64,000 bases of DNA, from the NCBI GenBank assembly GCA_964019335.1, contig OZ025693.1:248001-312000 (forward strand), in the 5' to 3' direction. Source of the stretch: Diplonema japonicum. Taxonomy: Eukaryota; Euglenozoa; Diplonemea; Diplonemida; Diplonemidae. The position numbers and the translations under genes are program-made. Positions 19,331 through 28,403 of the stretch are shown here, one piece after another; position 1 is the stretch's first letter; every line of letters begins with the position of its first letter. The notes under the pieces were generated by a model. It did not search any database and was not told the origin of the DNA. It saw nothing but the letters and a program-made list of their open reading frames with translations.

Positions 19331-22300
19331 CTAGTCTTCCTCAGACGAGTCGCTTCCGTACTCTGCAGCGAGTTCCTTTTCGCTGATTTCAAGAAGCTGC
19401 ACCTCGGGGGAGGATATTTGCACGGTCCTCACAACCCCAAGCAGGTTCTTCTGGACAATGTAGCGCAGCTCTCCAACCCCGCAATTGTTAAGCGATTTCA
19501 ACGGCATGATGGAGGAGTACACCTCGCGCAAAGTCTGCTTAGGTACACTGGGTGCCAGAACCATTCTGATCATCGCTTTGATGTTTGGAAGCGAACGCCT
19601 CTGGTTCAGCCTCCTGGAAACCACACCTACCTCTTTGAAACACCTCCACGCGGCATCACAATTACCCGCGACGGTATGATAAAGCCCAGCTGAATAATGG
19701 TAACACGGTGTGAGGAAAGGGAAGATTTCAATCGGAACGCTGAGTTCCGTCAAAAGTTTCGAAGCTTGTTTGAGATAATGTGTTGGGTTGCGCAAGTCCG
19801 ACTGCCCGACCAGCTTTTCAATCGCTAGGAGAAATCCCTGAAGCGCGTACAAAACACCGAAAAGACACAACGGCGTTTTGACAGACGGTATAGTAATACC
19901 ACTCACCAGCTCGGAAAGCCCACTGATGGAAGGGGTAGGTACCCTGGACAAACAAACACACTTCACCCCGATCAACAACGACACCAAGGATACGTCATGC
20001 ATATTGGAATCAGAGATTCTAAATGCAGCGCTGAGTCGGTCGGATTCTGTTGAAGAAAGCCACTCCCTTCGAGGCATGAAAGGGTTGAAATCCACATAAC
20101 CCACCGCAGCCAGCTTCAAAACAGACGTTTCAAAGTTCAACGCAAGCGCCGTTCTGAGTATCTCAGAGTAGCAATCCCATCTTAAATCTTTCATCGCCGT
20201 CGCCGATTCTTTACACGTTTTCAGATATTCGTAACCAGCTCGACCTTCACCAGAGAGTAAACAATATACCCCCAACGAGCACAGTAAGTGATGGTAATCT
20301 GAAGGCCTGGGAATGGCACCAACTTCGCTTTCCTCATATGACATGTTCAAAGCTTGATCTACCGTACACGCGATAACAGGTGTAATGGTTAGCATGTCAG
20401 GGAGCATGCACAGTGCTGAGGTTTCCAGTTGTTTTTCTATTTCCCACGATGTGAACATAATTAGTACGCCCAGCGAGGTGTTCCGGTACACCGGCGGGGG
20501 TTCGCATGAAGTAGGCCGTTTGTGAAGAAACTGAATAGCAGGGTGCAGGACCCCCCCGTTGTCGATCTCGTTCTCCGCGATTATCTCCGCCAGCCACAAG
20601 CACTGCTCGTAATTGTCCTGCCATAGGAAAATAAGAAACAATGTGGACACCGCTTGGGTGAGCCGGGGGTTTAAAATGATGTTTTTCGACCGGCAACAGA
20701 ATATTTTAGACAGTCTTGGTTCCTTCAAAGGGCAGTTAACGGCTTCCAACTCTCGAATCGCCGCTTCGGCCGCTCCGTTTAAATCTCCCAATTCGTACGC
20801 ACAGAGAATCTGGTCTATGGCGAGCGTCTCGCGTTGTTCCGACGTGGTCTCCCATATTTCGTCGCCAGCTCCTTCTAAACAATGTTTTACATCTGTCATG
20901 AACTCCAGCGCGCTGTGAAAATCTCCGTTCCGTATCGCTCCGTTCTTCGCAGATTCTGCGTACGGCAGCGCTTCGCCGAACTTCTCACACCCAATAAAAT
21001 GCTTGCAGATAACCTCCGAAGGTGCGTTGAGGCCAACCAACACACTGGATACAATTTCGTGAAGTTTCTTCCGTTCAGATGTTAACAGGGTTTTGTAAAT
21101 AATATCCTTGTCGATGGACCGCGTGAAGGAAAGCGTCGCGCCTTCCGAAATGATGAACTCAGTCTCACACAGGCTGGCGATGACCTGTTCGGGGCTTTCA
21201 AAAGAATCATCTTTCATGATGCAGAATTTCAGAACAGAACGCTGGAAATGGTATCCGATAACGGAGCAGACCCTCAATACAGATTTGATCTTTAATGTCA
21301 AGCCGTCCATGCGGCACAGCAACGCGGATTCGACTGTAGGTATCGCAGGGACAATGACGTCCTCAACATCCCGTTCAGACAGCGATACCACCTTCCCGTT
21401 CGGCAGAACAACGATTTTCCCAGCGTTGTACAAAGAGGTTGTGATTGATACAACGAGCCCTGGGACGCCGCCGGACTTATCCACAATCATGTCAACCAGC
21501 TTGCTATCGACATGGGTGGCTGTGAGGCAGTACAGAACCAATTCGATGACGCTTTCCTTGTCGAAATTGACAAGGTTAACCGTCGCACAGAGTTCTGACC
21601 TCATCATTGTATCCTGCATGTTGCACTCGATTCGCTCCATGAACATGCCTCCGATATCTGTCACGGACGCTGTCGATTCCGTGTCGTCTCGCCGAAGAGA
21701 TTCATCGTGTACAGAAGATTTTCTTGACACACGTCTGCTCGTTGGTCCTAACATTGTTTCCCCACATTTTTCTGTCATGAGGCAGTGAACCCCTCTTTGT
21801 ACCGCTGCGAAGATCAGCCCCCATGACGCATTATCAACATCTTGTGCGTCGTCTATAAGGAACACAAACGGCCACCCGCATTTTCTTTTGAACAACGCCA
21901 GCAACGCTTCATTGATCAGCTCTATTTTCTGCTCCGCGGGAAGCTTTTGATGCTCCTCGTCCGGTACCGGTATGCCCTCCAAACGCACCACATAGTGCAT
22001 CATCGGGATGAGATTCTGAAGCTGTTCATCGCCTCCACAATCAATTTTTACGTTGAACCCTTCCAGCATTGCCTTTACCCCGTTCCTCACTGCTGAGTAA
22101 TATGAAGTATCTCGCCCGCTGAAAGACATCGGTGTCACGTTTTTGTTGCCCAGGAGTTCTTGCGCCTTTGCCAACAGTGTTGATTTCCCGGACTTAGGTG
22201 TTCCCTTTATCAACAACGCCTTCAGCCCGATCTTTGTACTCCATTCTCTCGGTGTTGTTATTTCCTTCGGAAGCACGGCTCGGAACCTGCCATCCTTGGC

Positions 22301-24103
22301 GGATTCCACCCAACCCATGATGATGGCTTTTTCTTCACGCATCCCAACGACCCGAACCGTCTCGTCTGCAGACTCTTGCACTTCATTAAGATCAGCAGCG
22401 GAGTCTATCATACTCATAGACCCATTGCACGACGATAGAGAGTTTGGTTTGGTTTTATCCGACAAGTACGGTATTTTCTTGATAACGTTGCTTGAAGAGG
22501 ATCTACCCGATAAGGCTGATACGGTGGACCTGCTGGATATCGAGGAAGACGGGGTGAGGATGCTCCCCAAGCTGCTCACGGAGGACTGCAGTTCGGGTTT
22601 GCTATCCGTTGAGATGAACAGTTTCTTGAAGGGGTCCGTGGCTGAGTTCGTCTTCGGGGACGTCAGTGTACAGGCGTACACGGTGACCTGTTCGCTTTTC
22701 CCCTTGATGCGAACGCCACCATGTGATATGAAGTACGCCTGCCCACCTCGGTAGTACTTCACTGTGTCGGAGTCGCACATGACACTCGTCTCCCATTTGG
22801 CCTGATCGTAGCCATACTGCATCATTCTTGCTGCGACGTTGACGCCGTCGCCTAGAACAGTGTACTCCCTACGCCATTCCGTGCCAAGCATCCCGCAAAA
22901 CACCTTTGCCCTTGATATCCCTATCGCAGAGGGGCCTGCAAGCTGCTTTGCCAGTTTCAAGCTGCAGTTTACCGCTCTGTCTGCGTCGTCCTCGTGGGTG
23001 TGTCGCGGAATTCCAAACAGACACAAGCATATGACGCCCTTGTCGTCCATCACCACCTTGTTGATCACGCCGTCGAACTTCGAGACGTACTTCTGCACTA
23101 CAAGGAGGTTCTCGTCCGTCATCGAGAGCAGCTTCGGGACGGGGAGCGTCCCCGTGATCGAGTTGAACTTTATGAAGAGGGTTGAGACTGTGCGGAGCTC
23201 GCCTGGTTCCTGCGAGGCGAGGCTGTACACTAACGTGCTGAACATAAACGACGACAGAAGCTGCTTGGTGTCTGTTTCGGATTGCGTGCAGATGTCTTGG
23301 AGGTGGTCGGGCTTGAGCTCCTTTGTGAGGTTCGCGTCGTACTTAATGAACTGCTTGTAGTTTGCATTCTTCGTCATCTTTGAGATGTAAATGAAACCGA
23401 ACTCATCGAGGAGGGCGAGGATGGACTTCGAGACGACAGTTTGGCCGGTGATGGCAATGTTCGCTGCGGCACCAGATTCTTCAACCGCGCTGCCCGCAAG
23501 GAGGTGCTTGAAGACGCCATAACTACTACTGCCGCCGCCGCCAACGACAAGGCGCGAGACGGGTCCCGCACCCCCACCGATGTGGACATTCATTGAGTAC
23601 AAGATGCCTGCAATGGTGAAGGTGTACATCCCGACCTTCTCGTGGAGGACCGCGCAGCACTGTAGAGAGTTGTACACGTTCTGCTTGTTCTTCTCGTACC
23701 ACCCGCAAAGCATAGCGTCGCCGGAGAACTCCAACACGTCCCCACCATGCTCCTCTACCACCTTCAGCAGCTTTGCAAAGTAAGCATTTAAGTGGTACGA
23801 CAGCATCTCGGCGCCCTCTTTCGTGACAACCTGCAAGATGGCTGCGATGTTTGAGAAGCCACTGATGTCCACGAAGATCGAGATGGCGTACACATCTGTC
23901 GCGCCTACTTCCACCGCGTTCTTGGCGCCGATCTGCCTAGCGAGCACATGGGGGAGACACGACGCGAGCTGCCGTAGGTCTAGATTGTTCACGACGTTCA
24001 GAAAGTCCTTGTCCTTCCTCCCTTGCTTCCTCGCCCTGTTGCTCCAGTCCCCCGCCGTCAGCTGCGAGACCGGGGACATCATGGTCTCATTGTCGGAGGG
24101 CAT
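19331..24103 (-). CDS. ADCY10-like: soluble-type adenylyl cyclase (ADCY10-like)
   Basis: Single exon, 1590 residues, close to mammalian soluble adenylyl cyclase (~1610). The ATG is 24103-24101; upstream there is a stop in frame. Residues ~70-215 are the first class III cyclase domain, with metal aspartates in FVDISGF and in HGGDVLEFSGDAMLCGW. Residues ~295-480 are the second (REYTVLGDGVNVAARMM), whose metal position reads FIKFNSITG, so it lacks the first Asp, as expected for the C2 half. A Walker A motif GTPKSGKST lies at ~633 and a Walker B-like VFLIDDAQD at ~750, followed by a long TPR-like helical C-terminus. It should make cAMP from ATP in the cytosol; bicarbonate or calcium control is inferred from the family only. 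Confidence 0.9.
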   Translation of the reverse strand: MPSDNETMMSPVSQLTAGDWSNRARKQGRKDKDFLNVVNNLDLRQLASCLPHVLARQIGAKNAVEVGATDVYAISIFVDISGFSNIAAILQVVTKEGAEMLSYHLNAYFAKLLKVVEEHGGDVLEFSGDAMLCGWYEKNKQNVYNSLQCCAVLHEKVGMYTFTIAGILYSMNVHIGGGAGPVSRLVVGGGGSSSYGVFKHLLAGSAVEESGAAANIAITGQTVVSKSILALLDEFGFIYISKMTKNANYKQFIKYDANLTKELKPDHLQDICTQSETDTKQLLSSFMFSTLVYSLASQEPGELRTVSTLFIKFNSITGTLPVPKLLSMTDENLLVVQKYVSKFDGVINKVVMDDKGVICLCLFGIPRHTHEDDADRAVNCSLKLAKQLAGPSAIGISRAKVFCGMLGTEWRREYTVLGDGVNVAARMMQYGYDQAKWETSVMCDSDTVKYYRGGQAYFISHGGVRIKGKSEQVTVYACTLTSPKTNSATDPFKKLFISTDSKPELQSSVSSLGSILTPSSSISSRSTVSALSGRSSSSNVIKKIPYLSDKTKPNSLSSCNGSMSMIDSAADLNEVQESADETVRVVGMREEKAIIMGWVESAKDGRFRAVLPKEITTPREWSTKIGLKALLIKGTPKSGKSTLLAKAQELLGNKNVTPMSFSGRDTSYYSAVRNGVKAMLEGFNVKIDCGGDEQLQNLIPMMHYVVRLEGIPVPDEEHQKLPAEQKIELINEALLALFKRKCGWPFVFLIDDAQDVDNASWGLIFAAVQRGVHCLMTEKCGETMLGPTSRRVSRKSSVHDESLRRDDTESTASVTDIGGMFMERIECNMQDTMMRSELCATVNLVNFDKESVIELVLYCLTATHVDSKLVDMIVDKSGGVPGLVVSITTSLYNAGKIVVLPNGKVVSLSERDVEDVIVPAIPTVESALLCRMDGLTLKIKSVLRVCSVIGYHFQRSVLKFCIMKDDSFESPEQVIASLCETEFIISEGATLSFTRSIDKDIIYKTLLTSERKKLHEIVSSVLVGLNAPSEVICKHFIGCEKFGEALPYAESAKNGAIRNGDFHSALEFMTDVKHCLEGAGDEIWETTSEQRETLAIDQILCAYELGDLNGAAEAAIRELEAVNCPLKEPRLSKIFCCRSKNIILNPRLTQAVSTLFLIFLWQDNYEQCLWLAEIIAENEIDNGGVLHPAIQFLHKRPTSCEPPPVYRNTSLGVLIMFTSWEIEKQLETSALCMLPDMLTITPVIACTVDQALNMSYEESEVGAIPRPSDYHHLLCSLGVYCLLSGEGRAGYEYLKTCKESATAMKDLRWDCYSEILRTALALNFETSVLKLAAVGYVDFNPFMPRREWLSSTESDRLSAAFRISDSNMHDVSLVSLLIGVKCVCLSRVPTPSISGLSELVSGITIPSVKTPLCLFGVLYALQGFLLAIEKLVGQSDLRNPTHYLKQASKLLTELSVPIEIFPFLTPCYHYSAGLYHTVAGNCDAAWRCFKEVGVVSRRLNQRRSLPNIKAMIRMVLAPSVPKQTLREVYSSIMPLKSLNNCGVGELRYIVQKNLLGVVRTVQISSPEVQLLEISEKELAAEYGSDSSEED

Positions 24104-24150
24104 TGATATCAACGGCGTGCATCACGCGCTCACACCTTGCGTACCTTCTC

Positions 24151-24185
24151 CTGTGAAATAGGGCTTTCTTTTATTTTTCCGGTTC
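24151..24185 (-). promoter_or_regulatory. candidate splice acceptor of the cyclase gene
   Basis: The minus strand reads GCCCTATTTCACAG followed by GAGAAGG, 48 bases before the cyclase ATG. The region upstream is short and A/T-rich, with no recognisable 5' exon before the neighbouring gene. Confidence 0.35.
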
Positions 24186-24238
24186 GAATATATAAAAAAA
24201 AGAAAGAAAAAAGGAAGAATACATAAAAATACTACAAG

Positions 24239-25069
24239 CTATCTAGAAGGGGAGAGTATCCGTTGTGCAAGGGTGTCTTGCACCTGTTGGGTGAGGAGTT
24301 TTGCCTCAGTTGTGAGGCGTGAAGCTTCTAGAGACACGGAGTGTGCGGTAGCTTGCTTGTGGAGTTCCGCTGCGAGTGTGTTGCGTACGTCTTCGAGTTG
24401 TTGGATTTTTTGGTCCTTCTCACTCAACGCTACCTTCACCTCTGCGGATAGCTTGCTGAGAAGGTCTTGCATTGTGTGCAGTTCGGTCGTCCGTTGCTGG
24501 AGTGCCTCTGTTAGGGCAGTGACCTCGGCGGTGGCAGGGATTTCTATTATCTTTTCAACGATTTTCTCAACTTCCACCCGCACAATGCGCTCCACCTCAA
24601 TGGGCTTCTCCACCGTCACCACCTTCTCAACAGGAACTTCCACCACACGATCTACCTCTACTATTTTTTGAACAGGGATTTCGACATATTTCTCGACAAT
24701 TTTCTCGACAGGCACTTCAACGATTTTTTCAACGATTTTCTCGACTATTTTCTCAACGGGCACCTCGACGATTTTTTCAACGATTTTCTCTACTATTTTC
24801 TCGACAGGGACTTCCACTATCTTTTCAACCGGGACCTCTACTATTTTCTCGACGATTTTCTCCACCTCCACCGTTGTTTCGACAGGGACTGCAACAGGAA
24901 CCTCCACCTCTATGATCTGCATTCTCGGGGATGATTGCCTGCTCCCTGCTGTTGATGAGTGCCACCTCCCTGAAGAACTACTGCCCCTCCTTCTAGGAGA
25001 CATTTGCAGGGTGCCTCCCGGATACCCCAAGGTGTGCGTCACAACAGACCCATTGGCAAAACTGGGCAT
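24239..25069 (-). CDS. EKIVEVP-repeat protein (alveolin/epiplastin-like)
   Basis: Single exon, 276 residues. A Ser/Arg-rich head ([13 protein letters not shown]) is followed from ~50 to ~180 by repeats alternating EKIVEVP and EKIVEK units and ending in variants such as [10 protein letters not shown] and [10 protein letters not shown]. The tail is a coiled coil ([20 protein letters not shown]). Valine/charge repeats of this form define alveolins of the inner membrane complex and related epiplastins in alveolates, euglenids and some other protists. A cortical cytoskeletal role is therefore likely. The DNA repeats are imperfect, so the array is not a very recent expansion. Confidence 0.75.
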   Translation of the reverse strand: MPSFANGSVVTHTLGYPGGTLQMSPRRRGSSSSGRWHSSTAGSRQSSPRMQIIEVEVPVAVPVETTVEVEKIVEKIVEVPVEKIVEVPVEKIVEKIVEKIVEVPVEKIVEKIVEKIVEVPVEKIVEKYVEIPVQKIVEVDRVVEVPVEKVVTVEKPIEVERIVRVEVEKIVEKIIEIPATAEVTALTEALQQRTTELHTMQDLLSKLSAEVKVALSEKDQKIQQLEDVRNTLAAELHKQATAHSVSLEASRLTTEAKLLTQQVQDTLAQRILSPSR

Positions 25070-25265
25070 AGCTCATTTGGGTGTGATGCTGTTTGGGTGT
25101 TCTGTTTCCCCTCTACCCCCCCCCCCCCCCTTTTCCTTTTTTTTGCTTTATAACTTGCTTGTTTTAATGAAGGGTGGGAGAGGGGAGAAAAATCCAATAA
25201 TCTTTTAGTGTTACACTAACCCTTCTGCATGGAGTAGTGCTAGGCCGAGTAGAAGAGTGCTATGT

Positions 25266-25320
25266 GCCATTGGGCTCCATATGCCGCAGAGTGCGCACCT
25301 TTGGATGCGACCCAATTGGC
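25266..25320. other. foldable segment, possible structured RNA or DNA
   Basis: GCCATTGGG at 25266-25274 pairs with CCCAATTGGC at 25311-25320 with one bulge. Inside, 25294-25309 forms a hairpin (CGCACC, loop TTT, GGATGCG) and 25275-25291 is closed by CTC/GAG. The result resembles a three-way junction. The segment sits upstream of the EKIVEVP gene on its strand, so a 5'-UTR or an independent ncRNA is possible. Confidence 0.25.
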
Positions 25321-25532
25321 CTCCTCGGTCATCAAGCTGTCGTTGTGAAAAAAGAAGAAAAAAAAACAAAACAAACACTTTTTGTGAAAAAATTGGGGGG
25401 GGGGAACGTTTCTTTTTTTGGTAAAGTTGTTACATATGCACCCCCTCCCTTTTTTTTTTTTGGAAGGGTTTTCAGCCTTTTTTTTTGTCCCCCTCCCATC
25501 GCTTTCGCCATATCAGTAGCTACAAAGAAAGA

Positions 25533-25650
25533 CGTCCCATGTCTCTAAACCATGTCTGGCACCCCCTTCCGTTAGGACACAGAAAATTGTTTCAAAATGC
25601 AATTCTTTTTTTCCGGCAATTGACCAAACGGGTTTTAGAGACATGGGGCG
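25533..25650. repeat. inverted-repeat element A (MITE-like)
   Basis: The left arm CGTCCCATGTCTCTAAACC begins at 25533. The right arm ends at 25650 and its reverse complement is CGCCCCATGTCTCTAAAACC. The pair brackets about 65 bases of A/T-rich sequence. The core TCTCTAAAACCC recurs in element B. Confidence 0.5.
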
Positions 25651-25814
25651 TGAATATTTTTGCTTTTTTGCACTGATTCAAGAGTGTACCCCCCCCCCCC
25701 CCTCCCCTGCCCCCGTAAGAAAAGAAAATTCGATAAAGTTTCAGTGTGCATGGGGGTGCTCACTGTTCAGAAAGAAAAAAAAAACCCCCCCAAAAAAAAG
25801 AAATCACAAGCGAA

Positions 25815-25925
25815 AATACCTCTAAACCCGTCTGTAATGAAACATTTCGCGGCTCTCTTCGATGATTGAACACCGGTTTCTATAGCAAGTTCAGGATTAG
25901 CAGACGGGTTTTAGAGATACAGGGT
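25815..25925. repeat. inverted-repeat element B (MITE-like)
   Basis: The left arm ATACCTCTAAACCCGTCTG begins at 25815. The right arm, reverse-complemented, reads CACCCTGTATCTCTAAAACC and continues CGTCTG. Arms and spacing match element A, so these are two related copies about 280 bases apart. Confidence 0.5.
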
Positions 25926-26119
25926 GTTAATAAAATAAAACTCTCTTTTTTTTTTTTCTTCTTCTTCTTTTTTTGTAGGCACGCACAGATGGGGTGTAAA
26001 AAAAATACCTTTTTTCTTCTCTTTTTCTTTTTTGCTGTTGCTTTTTAAGAACGAAAACAGGAAAACTGAAAACAAGGATCCGCTTACACCCCCTTTTCCC
26101 CCCCCTTTCCTCCTTGTTC

Positions 26120-27970
26120 TTACGTGATGATGCTGGGAGAGCATACGTTACCTTCAAAGGCAAGCCCGAGCTTGGCACCAGTGGAGTCCTTATCGCCAGC
26201 CTTCGAGGCGGGGAAGAGGCTAGCCATGTCCGAGAGGATCATCGCACGCTCAGCAAGGGGCCGGACCTTCTCGAAGGGGTGTGCGGAGACGTCGCTTGCA
26301 GCGTCCACATACTTTTCCAAGTACATTCTAATGGTAGCACCAGACACACCCGTCCCGCTCAGCCTGAAGATGATCCTGGACCCGTCCTTCATGATCCATC
26401 TGATGCCCTGGTTCTCGCTGGCCGGAGCAGTGGTGTCCACAGGGTCAACGTATCTGAAGTTGTCGCTCATCTGCAGCTCAAACCCTTCGGCAGAGTGCTT
26501 TTCTGTGTCCTTCACCTTCTCTTTCATCCCATCCATCAGCTTCTCTGCCACCTCCTTGGAGACCCCTTCGTAGTCGTACCTCGCGTAGTAGTTCCTACCG
26601 TATGTCTTCCAATGCTCTGACACCACATCCTCCACGCTAACCAGCTTCTCCTTCCCTTCGTTCTTCGCCGTCAGGATTTGCAGCCATGCCAGCACCGCCC
26701 ACATCCCGTCCTTCTCCCTCACGTGGTCGGACCCTGTTCCGAAGGACTCCTCCCCGCACACAAATGGTGTCATCTTCTCACCCTTAGGGAAGTAAGAGCT
26801 GCCCGAGTCCATTAAGTTCCCGAAGTACTTCCACCCTGTGGGTGTCTCGTACATCTTGAGCCCCTGCACTTCTGCGACCTTGTCGAGCGCGGCGGATGTG
26901 GGCATCGACCTTGCGCAGCCCTTCAGCCCGTCTTTGAAGCACGGGAGGAGCTTTGCATTGGCGGCAATGATAGCGAGGGAGTCGCTGGGGGACACGAAGA
27001 ACTGCTTCCCGGTGATCATGTTTCTGTCGGCGTCACCGTCAGCGGCGGCACCGAAGGAAGGGACGCCCTCACCGTTGCCGACCTTTCTGCCTTCCTTGTC
27101 GAGGCCCATCTTTTCAACGAGGGCGCGGGCGTGCGTGAGGTTGGGGTCGGCGTGGCCATGGTGGGCGGAGGTGGGGCCGCCGAAGTCTTCCTTTGGCTCG
27201 CCGTTGAGGATGCACGTGGCGTCGAGACCGAGCTCGTCGATGAAGATGCGTGTGGCGTACGGCCCCTGCACACCGTTCATGCAGTCGTAGACCATCGTGA
27301 AGTCGGGGCGGCTGACGAACTTCTTGATGGCGGGGAAATCAAAGCACTCCTTCAGCACCGCCACGTGGTCCTCCGCAGCATCGAACACCTCGATGTTGAC
27401 AGTACGGCCGTCGGCCTCAACAGTGGTGGTCCCGACCGTCGAAATGTCTGTCACAGTGAACTCCTCAAACGACTTGTAAGAGGTGATCTCCTTCGTGTGT
27501 TTGAAAATGCAGTCTGTAACCTTCTCAGGTGCAGGGCCACCGTTTTCACAGTTGTACTTGATACCGAAGTCTTCGTCGATGCCTCCTGGGTTGTGGGACG
27601 CAGAGAGGATGAACCCACCGAAGGGTACGTTGCCCTTTCCACGGCTTCTGATCACAGCGGAGACGGCAGGGGTCGAGAGGAGGCCGTCTTTTCCTATCCA
27701 TATGGTGGAGACACCGTTGGCAACAGAGATCTTTATGATGGTCTGGATGGCCTCCTTGTTAAAGAATCGTCCGTCTCCGGAGACGACGACAGTGCCCCCC
27801 TTCACCATGTCGGCCTGGTCCTCCAGAAGTGCATTGTACACTGACTGCACGAAGTTCTCAAGGAAACCTTTCCCCATAAACTCCCTCGTCTTCTTCCTCA
27901 GCCCAGAAGTTCCCGGCTTCTGCCCGCCGGCCACCGCAACCGTTTCAAATACTTTCGGCGTGAATCCCAT
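26120..27970 (-). CDS. PGM1: phosphoglucomutase
   Basis: Single exon, 616 residues, ATG at 27970. Alpha-D-phosphohexomutase interconverting glucose 1- and 6-phosphate. Domain landmarks in order: GTSGLRKKTREF near the N-terminus, the phosphoserine loop LSASHNPGG at ~124, the magnesium loop DGDADRN at ~320, the sugar-binding GEESFGTGSDH and the phosphate-binding RLSGTGVSGATIRMY near the C-terminus. The length is slightly above the usual ~560-600; no targeting sequence is evident, so a cytosolic enzyme at the head of glycogen/UDP-glucose metabolism is expected. Confidence 0.95.
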   Translation of the reverse strand: MGFTPKVFETVAVAGGQKPGTSGLRKKTREFMGKGFLENFVQSVYNALLEDQADMVKGGTVVVSGDGRFFNKEAIQTIIKISVANGVSTIWIGKDGLLSTPAVSAVIRSRGKGNVPFGGFILSASHNPGGIDEDFGIKYNCENGGPAPEKVTDCIFKHTKEITSYKSFEEFTVTDISTVGTTTVEADGRTVNIEVFDAAEDHVAVLKECFDFPAIKKFVSRPDFTMVYDCMNGVQGPYATRIFIDELGLDATCILNGEPKEDFGGPTSAHHGHADPNLTHARALVEKMGLDKEGRKVGNGEGVPSFGAAADGDADRNMITGKQFFVSPSDSLAIIAANAKLLPCFKDGLKGCARSMPTSAALDKVAEVQGLKMYETPTGWKYFGNLMDSGSSYFPKGEKMTPFVCGEESFGTGSDHVREKDGMWAVLAWLQILTAKNEGKEKLVSVEDVVSEHWKTYGRNYYARYDYEGVSKEVAEKLMDGMKEKVKDTEKHSAEGFELQMSDNFRYVDPVDTTAPASENQGIRWIMKDGSRIIFRLSGTGVSGATIRMYLEKYVDAASDVSAHPFEKVRPLAERAMILSDMASLFPASKAGDKDSTGAKLGLAFEGNVCSPSIIT

Positions 27971-28403
27971 TTCTTTTTATTTCCTAAGAAGTGATGGGGG
28001 GGGTTTTTTTTTCTCGTAATGTAGGGGAGGAGGGGGGAGGGGGAGAAAAGAACGGACAATATAAGCCAATGTAGAAATACATTGAAGCATGAAAGGAAGA
28101 TGAAGAAAAAAAAATCACTATGATAGGAACGAAGTGGTTAGCAACGGCCCACCATAAAATAAAAAAAGTTTGTATGAAGAAAAAAAAAGTAAGTTTTTTT
28201 TTTTTTTTTAAAAGCTGCTGGGGGTGGTAGATTAGCAAAAGGCGGCACAGCAGCCAAAAAAAAAAAAGAGAACAAGAAGAAAGAAACACCCCCCTCCCCC
28301 ACCCACCCGTACGATGTAAAATGTTTCAAAAAAGCGAATAAAAAAAAAAAGTTCTGATCGGAAGAGAGGAAAAAAAGAAAGGAAAAAAAAAAAAGTTTTT
28401 TTT
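27971..28403. other. intergenic
   Basis: Homopolymer-rich spacer with no gene. It contains a ~38-base segment (28116-28153) similar to one at 2517-2556. Confidence 0.5.
27984..28015 (-). promoter_or_regulatory. candidate splice acceptor of the phosphoglucomutase gene
   Basis: The minus strand reads a C-run, then ATCACTTCTTAG followed by GAAATAAAAAG and the ATG. The acceptor is 13 bases before the start codon, which leaves a very short 5' leader. Confidence 0.35.

Larger units (their letters stand above)
25070..26119. other. intergenic with small repeat elements
   Basis: No protein gene is supported. The stretch carries a foldable segment (25266-25320) and two inverted-repeat elements (25533-25650 and 25815-25925) among C, A and T runs. 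Confidence 0.5.

Noticed and set aside
24668-24934. Plus-strand Asp/Phe/Leu-rich frame in the EKIVEVP gene
   Set aside because: It is the antisense of the repeat array and mirrors its periodicity.
25533-25925. CRISPR array
   Set aside because: Only four short repeats in alternating orientation and a eukaryotic context; inverted arms indicate mobile-element remnants.
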